In this document: positions 56,431-64,000 of the stretch, in pieces | How positions within the stretch are numbered: position 1 is the stretch's first letter | How the letters are laid out: each line of letters starts with the position of its first letter | From: Acinetobacter sp. Ac_5812 | GTDB lineage: Bacteria; Pseudomonadota; Gammaproteobacteria; Pseudomonadales; Moraxellaceae | Reading direction: 5' to 3' | Length of the DNA: 64,000 bases | NCBI RefSeq assembly: GCF_013072695.1 | Contig: NZ_LXUK01000022.1 | Location: 729-64,728 of the forward strand | Position numbers and translations under genes: made by a program | Notes under the pieces: model-generated | The model's database searches: none | What the model was told of the DNA's origin: nothing | The model's input: the letters and a program-made list of their open reading frames with translations, nothing else

Positions 56431-57147
56431 TTAAATCATAAAAGGATGTGCAAATTTTTCTGGATTGTAGAGCTGTCGTTGTTTGGCAATCTCAACAATC
56501 CGATGGCGCAACTGACGTTTAATCACGGCATAGGTTAGACGATGCTTTTGTGACATTTCTTCGGCAAACTTAAATACTTCAGTATTTAATGATTCGGCAG
56601 GATGAAGCTGATGAACCACATGTGCGTCTAAGCACTCAATCCCTGTCATGGATTTGCCTGTTAAGGACATCTCCCAAATCGCATGCTGATTGGGAAGGAG
56701 TTGCACAATTTCTGCAATACAGTCGGTAAAAGGAATGGTCAGTTTGACTTCAGGAAAGCAAAAACGTCCTTTGTCTGCGCGCATTAAGCGGAAGTCACAT
56801 GCAGATGCCAAGATTGCACCACCTGCATAAGCATTGCCATTAATTTCCGCAATCACAGGGAGGTTAAGCAAGGCCAAGCGTAGCAGCATATTTTCCAGTT
56901 CTAAGGTAAAGGCTTTTTTATCTTGCATGGATTGTTGCATTAGCCAAGCGAGGTCTAAGCCATTGCAAAATGTTTTAGGATGGTCGCTTTGAATGACTAG
57001 GCAAGCATTATGCGAATGGCGCTCGATCTCATCAAAGATCTCGATATATTCATTCAGCACATCTTGGTTTAAGACATTGTCCTGATCGCCATTGGTTAAG
57101 GTGAGAACATAAATAGACTGTTGCTGATCAAGCGTCATGGTGGTCAT
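56431..57147 (-). CDS. Enoyl-CoA hydratase/isomerase family protein
   Basis: A 238-residue crotonase-fold protein. The CoA-binding/oxyanion segments FCNGLDLAWL (about residues 60-69) and INGNAYAGGAILASACDFRLM (about 102-122, quoted in part) are present. The position of the usual second glutamate reads PFTDCI, so activity as hydratase or isomerase is uncertain. It is co-directional with the SDR gene 37 bp away and divergent from an AraC regulator. Short length suggests the delta3-delta2 isomerase group. Confidence 0.82.
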   Translation of the reverse strand: MTTMTLDQQQSIYVLTLTNGDQDNVLNQDVLNEYIEIFDEIERHSHNACLVIQSDHPKTFCNGLDLAWLMQQSMQDKKAFTLELENMLLRLALLNLPVIAEINGNAYAGGAILASACDFRLMRADKGRFCFPEVKLTIPFTDCIAEIVQLLPNQHAIWEMSLTGKSMTGIECLDAHVVHQLHPAESLNTEVFKFAEEMSQKHRLTYAVIKRQLRHRIVEIAKQRQLYNPEKFAHPFMI

Positions 57148-57266
57148 TGAAGCGCTTCCTCATTCTGCGTTGTTTTTTTGATTGCAGTCATTATTCCCAA
57201 TAAAACACTCGCACAATAGGTGGGACTATGCCATATTGATGATCATTTTAGGACAGTGGATGTTCG

Positions 57267-58349
57267 ATGCGAGATCCGTTTGGATTGTTTCAGGAAACTA
57301 TTTCAGTTTCTTATGCACATTTATTATTAGAAATTGTGCATGATTATGCCATTGATACTGAAACAGTTTTGTCTGGTACGGGATTAAGGCTCGCAGAAAT
57401 GAAACAAGCCGATGCCAAAATGAGTGCGCACCAGTGGTCAAAACTGGTGGTCAACGCCTTAAAGCTGACGGGTAATCCACGTCTAGGCATTGAATATGGC
57501 TTTAAATTACGACCGACGTCGCATGGGGCTTTAGGCTTTGCATTTCTCAGCTGTACCGATGTAGAAACTGCTTTAAGCCTTTGCCAGCAGTATTTCTGTA
57601 CCCGCATCCAAAATTTTATCCCTGAATTAAATATTCAAGAAGATTTTGTCTATGTACATTTGGATGATGTACATCCTGTTAAATTAGGTAATGCACAGCA
57701 ATCTGATCAATTAAGATCTTTCTTAATTGAGAGCTTACTGTTTGGTGCCATTCATTTTCTTAGTTTATTTTCTGAAAAAATTGCAGAAAATTGTGAAGTC
57801 TTTGTCGACTGGGCGGACGCACAGAATTATAAAAGTGTCGATCTTGCTCAAATCAGCATTCATTTTAATCAGCAACGTAATGGTCTGCGTTTTCCCAAGC
57901 ACTATTTACTGTGTAAAAATCCAAATGCAGATCAAACGGCCTTTCAGCAAGCGCTGTTGTATTGTGAAAATGACAAACTGAAATTACTCAAAGAAGCGAC
58001 GCGTGACCTACAGAAAAGCATTCGTTCCGAGTTGCTCTATAAGGCAGGCAATGCCTATCCAACCTTGCCCGTGATTGCACAGCGCTTGAATATGTCCGAG
58101 CGCACCATCAAGCGGCATTTGCAGGCACAAGGGACAACGTTCTTGCAAATTTTAGCGGAGGTTCGTTTTAATCAAGCCAAGAAATTATTGCAACAGCCAC
58201 AATACAGTATTCAAGATGTTGCCAGTCTTGTGGGCTATGAAGAAGCCACTAATTTTATCCGTGCTTTTAAAAAGATGTTTGGGGAAACGCCGAGTCAGTA
58301 TCGGAAAAGCTATTTGTCCAACGCTGATTCATCTAACATCGCATTTTGA
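57267..58349 (+). CDS. AraC-family regulator with Arabinose_bd-type N-domain
   Basis: A 360-residue protein. N-terminal domain of the OruR/ArgR-like type (SYAHLLLEIVHDYAID, LGIEYGFKLRPTSHGALGFAFL) and a C-terminal AraC double helix-turn-helix (LNMSERTIKRHLQAQGTTF, VASLVGYEEATNFIRAFKK, GETPSQYRK). It is divergent from the enoyl-CoA hydratase/SDR pair and probably regulates it. Its 3' end overlaps the convergent MocR gene by 40 bp. Confidence 0.88.
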   Translation: MRDPFGLFQETISVSYAHLLLEIVHDYAIDTETVLSGTGLRLAEMKQADAKMSAHQWSKLVVNALKLTGNPRLGIEYGFKLRPTSHGALGFAFLSCTDVETALSLCQQYFCTRIQNFIPELNIQEDFVYVHLDDVHPVKLGNAQQSDQLRSFLIESLLFGAIHFLSLFSEKIAENCEVFVDWADAQNYKSVDLAQISIHFNQQRNGLRFPKHYLLCKNPNADQTAFQQALLYCENDKLKLLKEATRDLQKSIRSELLYKAGNAYPTLPVIAQRLNMSERTIKRHLQAQGTTFLQILAEVRFNQAKKLLQQPQYSIQDVASLVGYEEATNFIRAFKKMFGETPSQYRKSYLSNADSSNIAF

Positions 58350-59740
58350 ATGGTTTGAATAAAGCATTCCAGCGCATGCTGAATTTGATCGGTCCATTCA
58401 AAGGAACAATTCATGCGAATAAAATGTTGATGTGAAGGCAGTACATTAAATAACGGACTTGGCGCAACACCCACCTGTTGCTGAATCAGTTGTTCATAGA
58501 CTTGCATGCTGCTGACTTTTTCCGGCAGTTGAATCCAGAGAAAATAGCCACTTGGATAGTTATACACCTTACAGTCTTTAGGCAGATGCTGTTTCAGATA
58601 TTGAAAGAACTGCTTTTTATTCTTTTCCAACGCCCGTCTAAGCGTTCTTAAATGCTTTTCATAATGATGATGAGAGAGGAACTCTACCAGTGCATTCTGG
58701 ATCAGCGCATTGGCAGAAATGGTACTCATCAATTGCAGATGCTGAATATGCTCGGAAAATTTACCTGCATAAACCCAACCCATACGGAAACCCGAGCCCA
58801 AGGTTTTGGAAAAAGAAGAGCAGTGCAACACCAGATTCTGTTGATCAAAATACTTCATTGGTAGTGGTTTTTGATTGCCATAAAACAGCTCTTCATAGAC
58901 ATCATCTTCAATCAAATGAATTTGATGCTCATGCAACAATTTGGCAATTTTATATTTAATTTCATCGCTGACGGTAAAGCCAATCGGGTTATGCGCATTC
59001 AGCATAAACCAGCAGACCTTGATCGGATAACTTTTAATGACCTGTTCAAAGGCTTCAATATCAAAGCCATGCTGTGGATGTTCTGGCAGCGTAATCACTT
59101 TCAGGCCCAAACGTTCTGCCGCCTGCCATGCGCCATAGAAAATGGTTTGCTGTAACAAGATATAATCGCCTGGTTGGGTAATCGCTTGTAAGGAAAGGTT
59201 TAAGGCTTCTAAGCCACCAGATGTAATGACAATGTCATCTGCATCAGTTGGAATCCCTTGCATACAATAGCGTTGCGCAATCAATTTCCTGAGGGCTAAA
59301 TTCCCGGGTGGGAGGTTGGTGGTCTGATCATAACTATGTCGATTACGGGAAAGCTGTCCCATGATCTGAATCAGTTTGGGAGGATAGAGTAACTGGCTGT
59401 CTGGAAAAGCCGAACCTAGGGGACTGACCTGTTTGGATTGAATCGATTTAAGATACTTAAACACCAATGAGTTGATTTCAATCTTTGGATTTAAGGACAC
59501 CACTGAATAGGCTTGCGGAATCTGAATATTATTTTGCTCAGCCACAAAATAACCTGACTTTTCTTTGGAATAAATCAGCCCTTGTGCTTCCAGTTCTTGG
59601 TAAGCATTCATCACCGTAATTAAGCTAAAGCCTGAGCGCTGTACTTGTTCACGCAAAGATGGCAGTTTGGTGTGCGGTTTCCATGACCCATTCTCAATGA
59701 GAAGTTTGAGCTGGTGTGCTAACTGTTCTGATTTATACAT
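58310..59740 (-). CDS. MocR-type GntR/aminotransferase regulator
   Basis: A 476-residue fusion protein. A GntR winged helix at about residues 5-72 (LPSLREQVQRSGFSLITVMNAY-type) is joined to a fold-type I aminotransferase domain. The PLP lysine is in SSFSKTLGSGFRMGW (about residues 313-327) and the conserved NAHNPIGF is near 249. MocR regulators such as PdxR, YdcR or TauR sense PLP or an amino compound. The target here is not obvious. It converges on and overlaps the AraC gene. Confidence 0.88.
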   Translation of the reverse strand: MYKSEQLAHQLKLLIENGSWKPHTKLPSLREQVQRSGFSLITVMNAYQELEAQGLIYSKEKSGYFVAEQNNIQIPQAYSVVSLNPKIEINSLVFKYLKSIQSKQVSPLGSAFPDSQLLYPPKLIQIMGQLSRNRHSYDQTTNLPPGNLALRKLIAQRYCMQGIPTDADDIVITSGGLEALNLSLQAITQPGDYILLQQTIFYGAWQAAERLGLKVITLPEHPQHGFDIEAFEQVIKSYPIKVCWFMLNAHNPIGFTVSDEIKYKIAKLLHEHQIHLIEDDVYEELFYGNQKPLPMKYFDQQNLVLHCSSFSKTLGSGFRMGWVYAGKFSEHIQHLQLMSTISANALIQNALVEFLSHHHYEKHLRTLRRALEKNKKQFFQYLKQHLPKDCKVYNYPSGYFLWIQLPEKVSSMQVYEQLIQQQVGVAPSPLFNVLPSHQHFIRMNCSFEWTDQIQHALECFIQTIQNAMLDESALDK

Positions 59741-59760
59741 AAACTCAAGTGAATCCGTAT

Positions 59761-59802
59761 AGATGGAACAGCTTTTATGCTAGCTGTTCCATCTCTTTTT
59801 TA
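59761..59802. terminator. Hairpin terminator beyond the cyd operon
   Basis: AGATGGAACAGCT/AGCTGTTCCATCT, a perfect 13-bp stem with an 8-nt loop. The T-run is on the plus strand; on the minus strand, the direction of the cyd genes, the stem is preceded by A residues but not followed by T. It most likely marks the end of the cyd message. Confidence 0.6.
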
Positions 59803-59922
59803 ATAAGCAAACATCAATAACAGTCTAAATAAACCTGCAATGATGGCAAGTGCAAAAAAACCGACTAACCATAAGATTATAAACCATTGCGTTTGGCTTA
59901 AATGCAGAGATTTTATTTTCAT
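59800..59922 (-). CDS. Small DUF2474-type subunit of the bd oxidase
   Basis: A 40-residue single-helix membrane protein (WFIILWLVGFFALAIIAGLF then RLLLMFAY), of the DUF2474 type that accompanies CioAB-like oxidases, comparable in role to CydX. A longer open frame exists upstream within cydB, but AAGGAG before 59922 sets the start. It begins 13 bp after the cydB stop. Confidence 0.82.
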   Translation of the reverse strand: MKIKSLHLSQTQWFIILWLVGFFALAIIAGLFRLLLMFAY

Positions 59923-59935
59923 GCAAAGCTGCTCC

Positions 59936-60940
59936 TTAGTGATAACCTGTATCTCCAACTCGTACTTTATCCCTAAACACCCAGTAAGAGAGGATGGTGT
60001 AGGCAATAATGATTGGGATTAAAATTACAGCCCCAACCAAGGCAAACTTTTGACTGGAATGCGGTGCTGCTGCTTGCCAAATCGTGACGGATGGCGGAAT
60101 AATATTCGGCCAGAGGCTGATGACAAATCCAGTAAAGGCCAAGAATACGAGTGCCAAGGTATAGATAAACGGCTTGAAATCCTGACGTTGCTTACATGCT
60201 TTTAAAATGAGGAAGGTAAACAACAACACCAAGATCGGCACTGGGCTAAAGTACAGCAGATTTGGCAAGGCAAACCAACGTGCTGCAATTTCAGGATGAG
60301 TGAGAGGGGTATATAGACTCACCCCTGCAAAGACCACAAACAGTAAGATGATCAGTTTAGGCATCAATCCATACATTTGATCTCGTAGCTCATGGTCGGT
60401 TTTCATAATTAACCAGCCACAACCAAGCGCGGCGTACATCGCAACCACACCCAGCCCTGTAAATAGAGCGAATGGGGTCAGCCAGTCCAAGCCTGAACCT
60501 GAGAAAATGCCATTGGTGGTTTGGATGCCTTGAATATAAGCTCCTAAAATCACGCCTTGCAGGAAGCTCGATAGAATTGAACCCCAGATAAAAGCTTGAT
60601 CCCATAAATATTTGGTGCGATTGGCTTTAAAACGAAACTCAAAAGCAACACCACGGAAAATCAGTGCAATCACCATGAGGGTAATTGGCATATACAAAGC
60701 TGAAAGCACCGTTGAATAGACCAATGGAAAGGCAGCAAATAAGCCAGCACCACCAAGTACCATCCACGTTTCATTGCCATCCCACACAGGTGCGACGGTA
60801 TTCATCATCACATCACGTTCTTCGCTGCTTTTAATGAACGGAAATAGAATACCAATGCCGAGATCAAAACCATCCAGAATGACATAGATCAGAACACCGA
60901 GACCGATAATGCCAACCCAAATCAGAGATAAATCAATCAT
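59936..60940 (-). CDS. cydB: Cytochrome bd-type ubiquinol oxidase subunit II
   Basis: A 334-residue integral membrane protein with about eight or nine helices. The family start IDLSLIWVGIIGLGVLIYVILDGFDLGIG and VWDGNETWMVLGGAGLFAAFP are clear (quoted by segments: DGFDLGIG at about residues 24-31, WDGNETW near 55). The ATG at 60940 follows AAGGAGAAG and overlaps the cydA 3' end by eight bases; an upstream open frame to 60991 is not coding. Part of a CioAB-like quinol oxidase. Confidence 0.93.
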   Translation of the reverse strand: MIDLSLIWVGIIGLGVLIYVILDGFDLGIGILFPFIKSSEERDVMMNTVAPVWDGNETWMVLGGAGLFAAFPLVYSTVLSALYMPITLMVIALIFRGVAFEFRFKANRTKYLWDQAFIWGSILSSFLQGVILGAYIQGIQTTNGIFSGSGLDWLTPFALFTGLGVVAMYAALGCGWLIMKTDHELRDQMYGLMPKLIILLFVVFAGVSLYTPLTHPEIAARWFALPNLLYFSPVPILVLLFTFLILKACKQRQDFKPFIYTLALVFLAFTGFVISLWPNIIPPSVTIWQAAAPHSSQKFALVGAVILIPIIIAYTILSYWVFRDKVRVGDTGYH

Positions 60941-62378
60941 GGTGCTTCTCCTTGTTTGGGTCTTGTTGATCAATGCTTTCATCAACTGCACTTAATGGAC
61001 GCATTGGGGTTTTGAAATGCCCATGTCCTGCAGGTTCAAGATCAATGGCTTCAATAAACTCAGGACCTTTTTTCAGTAACTTCAGCATGTAATAAATACC
61101 GCTACCAAACACGATGGTATAGACCACCACAAAGATAATCAGACTGATACCGACTTGATCCGCAGTGACTGTATGCGATAAACCATCTTTGGTACGCATC
61201 ACCCCATACACCACCCAAGGTTGACGGCCTACTTCAGTGGTGACCCAGCCTGCAAGTAGCGCAATATAGCCTGTTGGTCCCATGACAAAAGCGAATTTAT
61301 GAAACCACGAGGAACCATACAATTTGCCTTTTTTACGTAACCACAAAGCAATGAAAGAGAGCAGTACCATTAACATGCCAAGCCCAACCATGACACGGAA
61401 ACTCCAGAACACAATGGTCGAATTTGGTCGGTCTTCAGGGGCAAATTCTTTTAAGCCTTTCACTGTGCCATCCATGGAGTGGGTCAGGATCAGACTACCT
61501 AAATTGGGAATGGCAACGGCGTATTTAGTCCGTTCTTCTTGCATATCTGGAATACCAAACAGATAGAGCGGCATACCTTCATCATAATTGGTCTCCCAAT
61601 GCCCTTCCATCGCGGCAAGTTTGGCAGGTTGATGTTTCAAGGTATTCAAACCATGATTATCACCAATCACCACTTGCAAACACGAGGTGACGAGCACCAT
61701 CCACAGACCCATGGAAAAGGATTTTTTCACCAACTCATCGCGTCGGCCTTTAATCAGGTGCCATGCTGCAGTACCCACCACCAGTAAGGAGGACACTAAA
61801 AATGCAGCGGCTGCCATATGGGCAAAGCGATAAGGGAAAGAGGGGTTGAACACAATGGCCCACCAGTCGGTTGGCACAATAATGCCATTCTCAATGGCAA
61901 AGCCTTGCGGCGTTTGCATCCAACTGTTGGAGGACAAAATCCAGAACATGGAAATACAGGTGCCAATGGCAACCATCAGGGTGGCAAAGAAATGGGCTTT
62001 GGGGCTGACGCGTCCCCAACCAAAGAGCATGATGCCCAAGAACCCTGCTTCCAAGAAGAAGGCACTCAGGACTTCATAGGTGAGTAATGGGCCAGTCACG
62101 CTTCCCGCAATACGGGAAAATTCGCTCCAGTTAGTCCCAAACTGGTAGCTCATCACTACGCCAGAGACGACTCCCATCCCAAAGGCCACCGCAAAGATTT
62201 TAATCCAGTATTTGAATAGATCTTTATAAATCGGGTTTTGGGTGCGTAGCCATTTCCATTCCAGCATGGCAAGAAAACAGGCGAGACCAATCGAGGTGGC
62301 GGGAAAGATAATGTGAAATGAAACAGTAAATGCAAACTGTATTCGGGCTAATTCTAAAGCAGTGAGACCGAGATCCAT
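60933..62378 (-). CDS. cydA: Cytochrome bd-type ubiquinol oxidase subunit I (CioA-like)
   Basis: A 481-residue membrane protein. His22 in SFHIIFPA is the axial haem ligand at the N-terminus; RFAHMAAAAF carries the His equivalent to His186 of E. coli; NSWMQTPQGF is the quinol/haem region. The Q-loop is short, as in CioA-type oxidases, which tend to resist cyanide. With cydB and the DUF2474 gene it forms a three-gene operon read on the minus strand. Confidence 0.93.
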   Translation of the reverse strand: MDLGLTALELARIQFAFTVSFHIIFPATSIGLACFLAMLEWKWLRTQNPIYKDLFKYWIKIFAVAFGMGVVSGVVMSYQFGTNWSEFSRIAGSVTGPLLTYEVLSAFFLEAGFLGIMLFGWGRVSPKAHFFATLMVAIGTCISMFWILSSNSWMQTPQGFAIENGIIVPTDWWAIVFNPSFPYRFAHMAAAAFLVSSLLVVGTAAWHLIKGRRDELVKKSFSMGLWMVLVTSCLQVVIGDNHGLNTLKHQPAKLAAMEGHWETNYDEGMPLYLFGIPDMQEERTKYAVAIPNLGSLILTHSMDGTVKGLKEFAPEDRPNSTIVFWSFRVMVGLGMLMVLLSFIALWLRKKGKLYGSSWFHKFAFVMGPTGYIALLAGWVTTEVGRQPWVVYGVMRTKDGLSHTVTADQVGISLIIFVVVYTIVFGSGIYYMLKLLKKGPEFIEAIDLEPAGHGHFKTPMRPLSAVDESIDQQDPNKEKHHD

Positions 62379-62726
62379 ATATCCTCTCCTATAACAGACT
62401 TAAACGAGTCGCTAGGAAAATGTGAAAGAACGGACTTAAACCCTTAAAAATAAGCAGAACCTAAAAACGGTATTGGAATATTTCAAAGTAATTTAAGTTT
62501 TATTCATCATCCAATCTTCTGTTGTATATGAGTAGATACAATTTCTTTTTGTTTTTTTATAACAGATGAGCATTTCAACCATGATCTGTTATATTTTTTT
62601 AAGCAAACTCTGTAGCTATTCAGCAATTCAGACCTGATTCAAAATAGCATAAGCAACGATGCAGTGTGTTTGAATATTGATCAATCATTGTAAGTTGTCT
62701 AAGCAAAACTTCTGACTGAATGGCGT
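62379..62726. other. Intergenic region upstream of cydA with an orphan terminator
   Basis: About 350 bp between the divergent cydA and the next gene. The left part carries the cydA promoter. At 62559-62601 is a plus-strand terminator-like hairpin with no gene before it. No ORF of note. Confidence 0.6.
62559..62601 (+). terminator. Orphan plus-strand terminator
   Basis: ATAACAGAT/ATCTGTTAT stem with a 16-nt loop, followed by eight T residues. No coding sequence on the plus strand lies upstream for 160 bp or more, so it may end a small RNA or a leader transcript. Confidence 0.5.
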
Positions 62727-63551
62727 ATGACTATGTTTGTAACCGAAGAACTCAATGCGATGATTCGACTGTTTAAAGACAGTTTACCTTCGCAATCAGT
62801 ACAAGAACAGCTACGTCTTGAATATGTAAATCTTGAAGCAACACTATTGAGAGGCAAAGTGCTGAGAGATTTTTCTAAAGAGCAGGTCGCTTATATTGCT
62901 CAAGCTGAAATTGTGAAGAATGACAATAATCTAGCCTACTTATTCGCACCATTGATTATTGCCAATTTAAATCAGCCTGTGATTTACACAACACCGATCT
63001 CTTCACCTGTACTTCAGATTTTGAATCAATATTATCAGGCGGAGAAAAGCGTCACGCTCAAAATCGAAGATGTGATTCAGAGTCTCAAACTCTATATTGA
63101 TCTGGTGAATCATGCCAAAACTGAAGAAGATTTTCTGTTTCGCTGTCTGGTCAAGGCGCTGTGTCGAACGGATATCTTTCATATCTTCTTGATCACACAT
63201 TTGCCGATTGATCATCAACAGATAAGGGTCTTAGAAGATTATTTTGATGTGAAAATTGATGTCATTCGTGCGGATAAGACTGAAAGCATGCTGAATGATG
63301 AATTGATCAATACCCGAAAGTTATTATTTAAAAACAAAGATGAATGGCACAAAAAAGTCTGCACTTTGTTTGCACAGTTAAATGCTCAACTGATCGCACA
63401 AATTGGTCAATTTAGTCCAGCTCAAGCAGCGCATTTAATTGAAGATATGTTTTATTCAGAACATATTTTTGAAAAATTATCGGTGTATGCAGAATACATG
63501 CAAACTCGTATTCAAAATGGTGCCAGCTTTAAAACCTTGTCCACAATGTGA
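62727..63551 (+). CDS. Hypothetical protein, 274 residues
   Basis: No family recognised. A soluble, mostly helical protein with no signal peptide or membrane segment. Features visible are a helical N-terminus (IRLFKDSLPSQSVQEQLRL), a central region FLFRCLVKALCRTDIFHIFL with two cysteines (about residues 136-155) and a long acidic-basic helix before the end. Divergent from cydA. A shared role with the next small membrane gene is possible because they are only 42 bp apart. Confidence 0.6.
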   Translation: MTMFVTEELNAMIRLFKDSLPSQSVQEQLRLEYVNLEATLLRGKVLRDFSKEQVAYIAQAEIVKNDNNLAYLFAPLIIANLNQPVIYTTPISSPVLQILNQYYQAEKSVTLKIEDVIQSLKLYIDLVNHAKTEEDFLFRCLVKALCRTDIFHIFLITHLPIDHQQIRVLEDYFDVKIDVIRADKTESMLNDELINTRKLLFKNKDEWHKKVCTLFAQLNAQLIAQIGQFSPAQAAHLIEDMFYSEHIFEKLSVYAEYMQTRIQNGASFKTLSTM

Positions 63552-63593
63552 TTGTATCGAATTGAATTTTAATATTTGAATAGGAGCAGAGCG

Positions 63594-63767
63594 ATGTCTC
63601 AAGAGCAATCGAAGTTTCCCTACCTTGCGGTTGGAATCAGTATTTTATTGGGTTGTTTATTTTTGGTCTTTTTCTTTCTTGCAGTCAGTAATCAGCCAGA
63701 TTATATGCCATCACAGCAGAAGCAAAATGCGTCCCAAGTACAGTCAGCTACACCTAGTAACAAGTAA
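63594..63767 (+). CDS. Small single-helix membrane protein, 57 residues
   Basis: MSQEQSKFPYLAVGIS begins the protein; one hydrophobic segment (about residues 10-32) is followed by a polar Gln/Ser-rich tail. AGGAG at 63582 sets the ATG at 63594 rather than the upstream start at 63576. No family is recognised. It probably forms an operon with the 274-residue gene before it and is followed by a terminator. Confidence 0.65.
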   Translation: MSQEQSKFPYLAVGISILLGCLFLVFFFLAVSNQPDYMPSQQKQNASQVQSATPSNK

Positions 63768-63808
63768 ATAATGCATGCTGATAAAAAATAAACTCTCACT
63801 TTTTCTCT

Positions 63809-63847
63809 CTTACTGGTGATCCGAGCACTTGCCAGTAAGTTTTTTTA
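63809..63847 (+). terminator. Terminator after the small membrane protein
   Basis: CTTACTGG/CCAGTAAG stem with a 15-nt loop, then eight T residues. It separates the plus-strand pair from the convergent AraC-type gene. Confidence 0.85.
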
Positions 63848-63890
63848 TTGATTGCTGAAGTACCGAATCATTCTAGCTCGCATGATAAAG

Positions 63891-64000
63891 TCAGTAACGA
63901 CGTGGCGAAGTACCTGTCCAGCGTTTGAAAGCCCGTGAGAAGTTTTTAGTATTGCTATAGCCGAGATGGTCTGCAATATTTTCGAGGGATAAATGGGGAT
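63891..64000 (-). CDS. AraC-family regulator, C-terminal end only (5' end outside window)
   Basis: The last 36 codons of a minus-strand gene, read from the window edge to a TGA at 63891-63893. The translation LENIADHLGYSNTKNFSRAF then KRWTGTSPRRY is the second helix-turn-helix of an AraC regulator. The target cannot be judged. Confidence 0.88.
   Translation of the reverse strand, partial: PHLSLENIADHLGYSNTKNFSRAFKRWTGTSPRRY

Overview
The window is a chromosomal stretch of an Acinetobacter-type gammaproteobacterium. The evidence is an AT-rich genome, a pcaIJFBDKCHG-quiBCXA supra-operon in the gene order known from Acinetobacter baylyi ADP1, a divergent IclR regulator of PcaU type, and a YadA-type adhesin paired with a small OmpA-like gene. 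The species cannot be fixed from sequence alone. Most of the window is catabolic: aromatic and hydroaromatic acids, then purines and allantoin, then histidine. Membrane and regulatory genes follow.

Layout. 1-2.8 kb: C-terminal part of a trimeric autotransporter adhesin and an OmpA-domain envelope protein. 2.8-18.2 kb: pcaU and the divergent pca-qui supra-operon. Periplasmic QuiA, QuiB and QuiC, with porin QuiX, turn quinate and shikimate into protocatechuate; PcaHG, B, C, D, IJ and F take it to succinyl-CoA and acetyl-CoA. 18.2-29 kb: purine-ring degradation, with an Ntn hydrolase of unknown substrate, uraD, uraH, an NCS2 permease, a porin, an 8-oxoguanine-deaminase-like enzyme, FAD urate hydroxylase hpxO, a FadR-type GntR regulator, allantoicase and ureidoglycolate lyase. 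Three promoter regions here combine a sigma-54 -24/-12 element with a CTGGTnnnACCAG-like operator. 29-33.8 kb: a disturbed region with small unknown proteins, a tandem-duplication scar, pseudogenes and a 2-oxoglutarate/Fe(II) oxygenase. 33.8-38.4 kb: a sigma-54-preceded ABC importer joined to a second amidohydrolase. 38.5-40.2 kb: a GC-rich, foreign-looking pair, a repeat-bearing OmpA lipoprotein and a zinc-ribbon membrane protein. 40.4-44.3 kb: a RibD/DHFR-like protein, allantoinase puuE, a LysR regulator and a Rieske oxygenase resembling HpxD. 44.5-45.4 kb: a secreted coiled-coil protein. 45.6-55.5 kb: hutCD and hutUHTIG with a glutamate dehydrogenase. 55.5-64 kb: a short-chain dehydrogenase, an enoyl-CoA hydratase, AraC and MocR regulators, a cyanide-insensitive-type bd oxidase operon with its small DUF2474 subunit, two unknown proteins, and the 3' end of an AraC gene.

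Together the genes describe a soil or plant-litter lifestyle. Quinate and shikimate go to the TCA cycle, purines go to glyoxylate and urea through urate, allantoin and allantoate, and histidine goes to glutamate and 2-oxoglutarate. The least explained part is the purine island: its sigma-54 plus FadR-type double control, its unassigned enzymes (Ntn hydrolase, second amidohydrolase with ABC importer, 2OG oxygenase, Rieske oxygenase without a reductase), and the duplication that broke it up.
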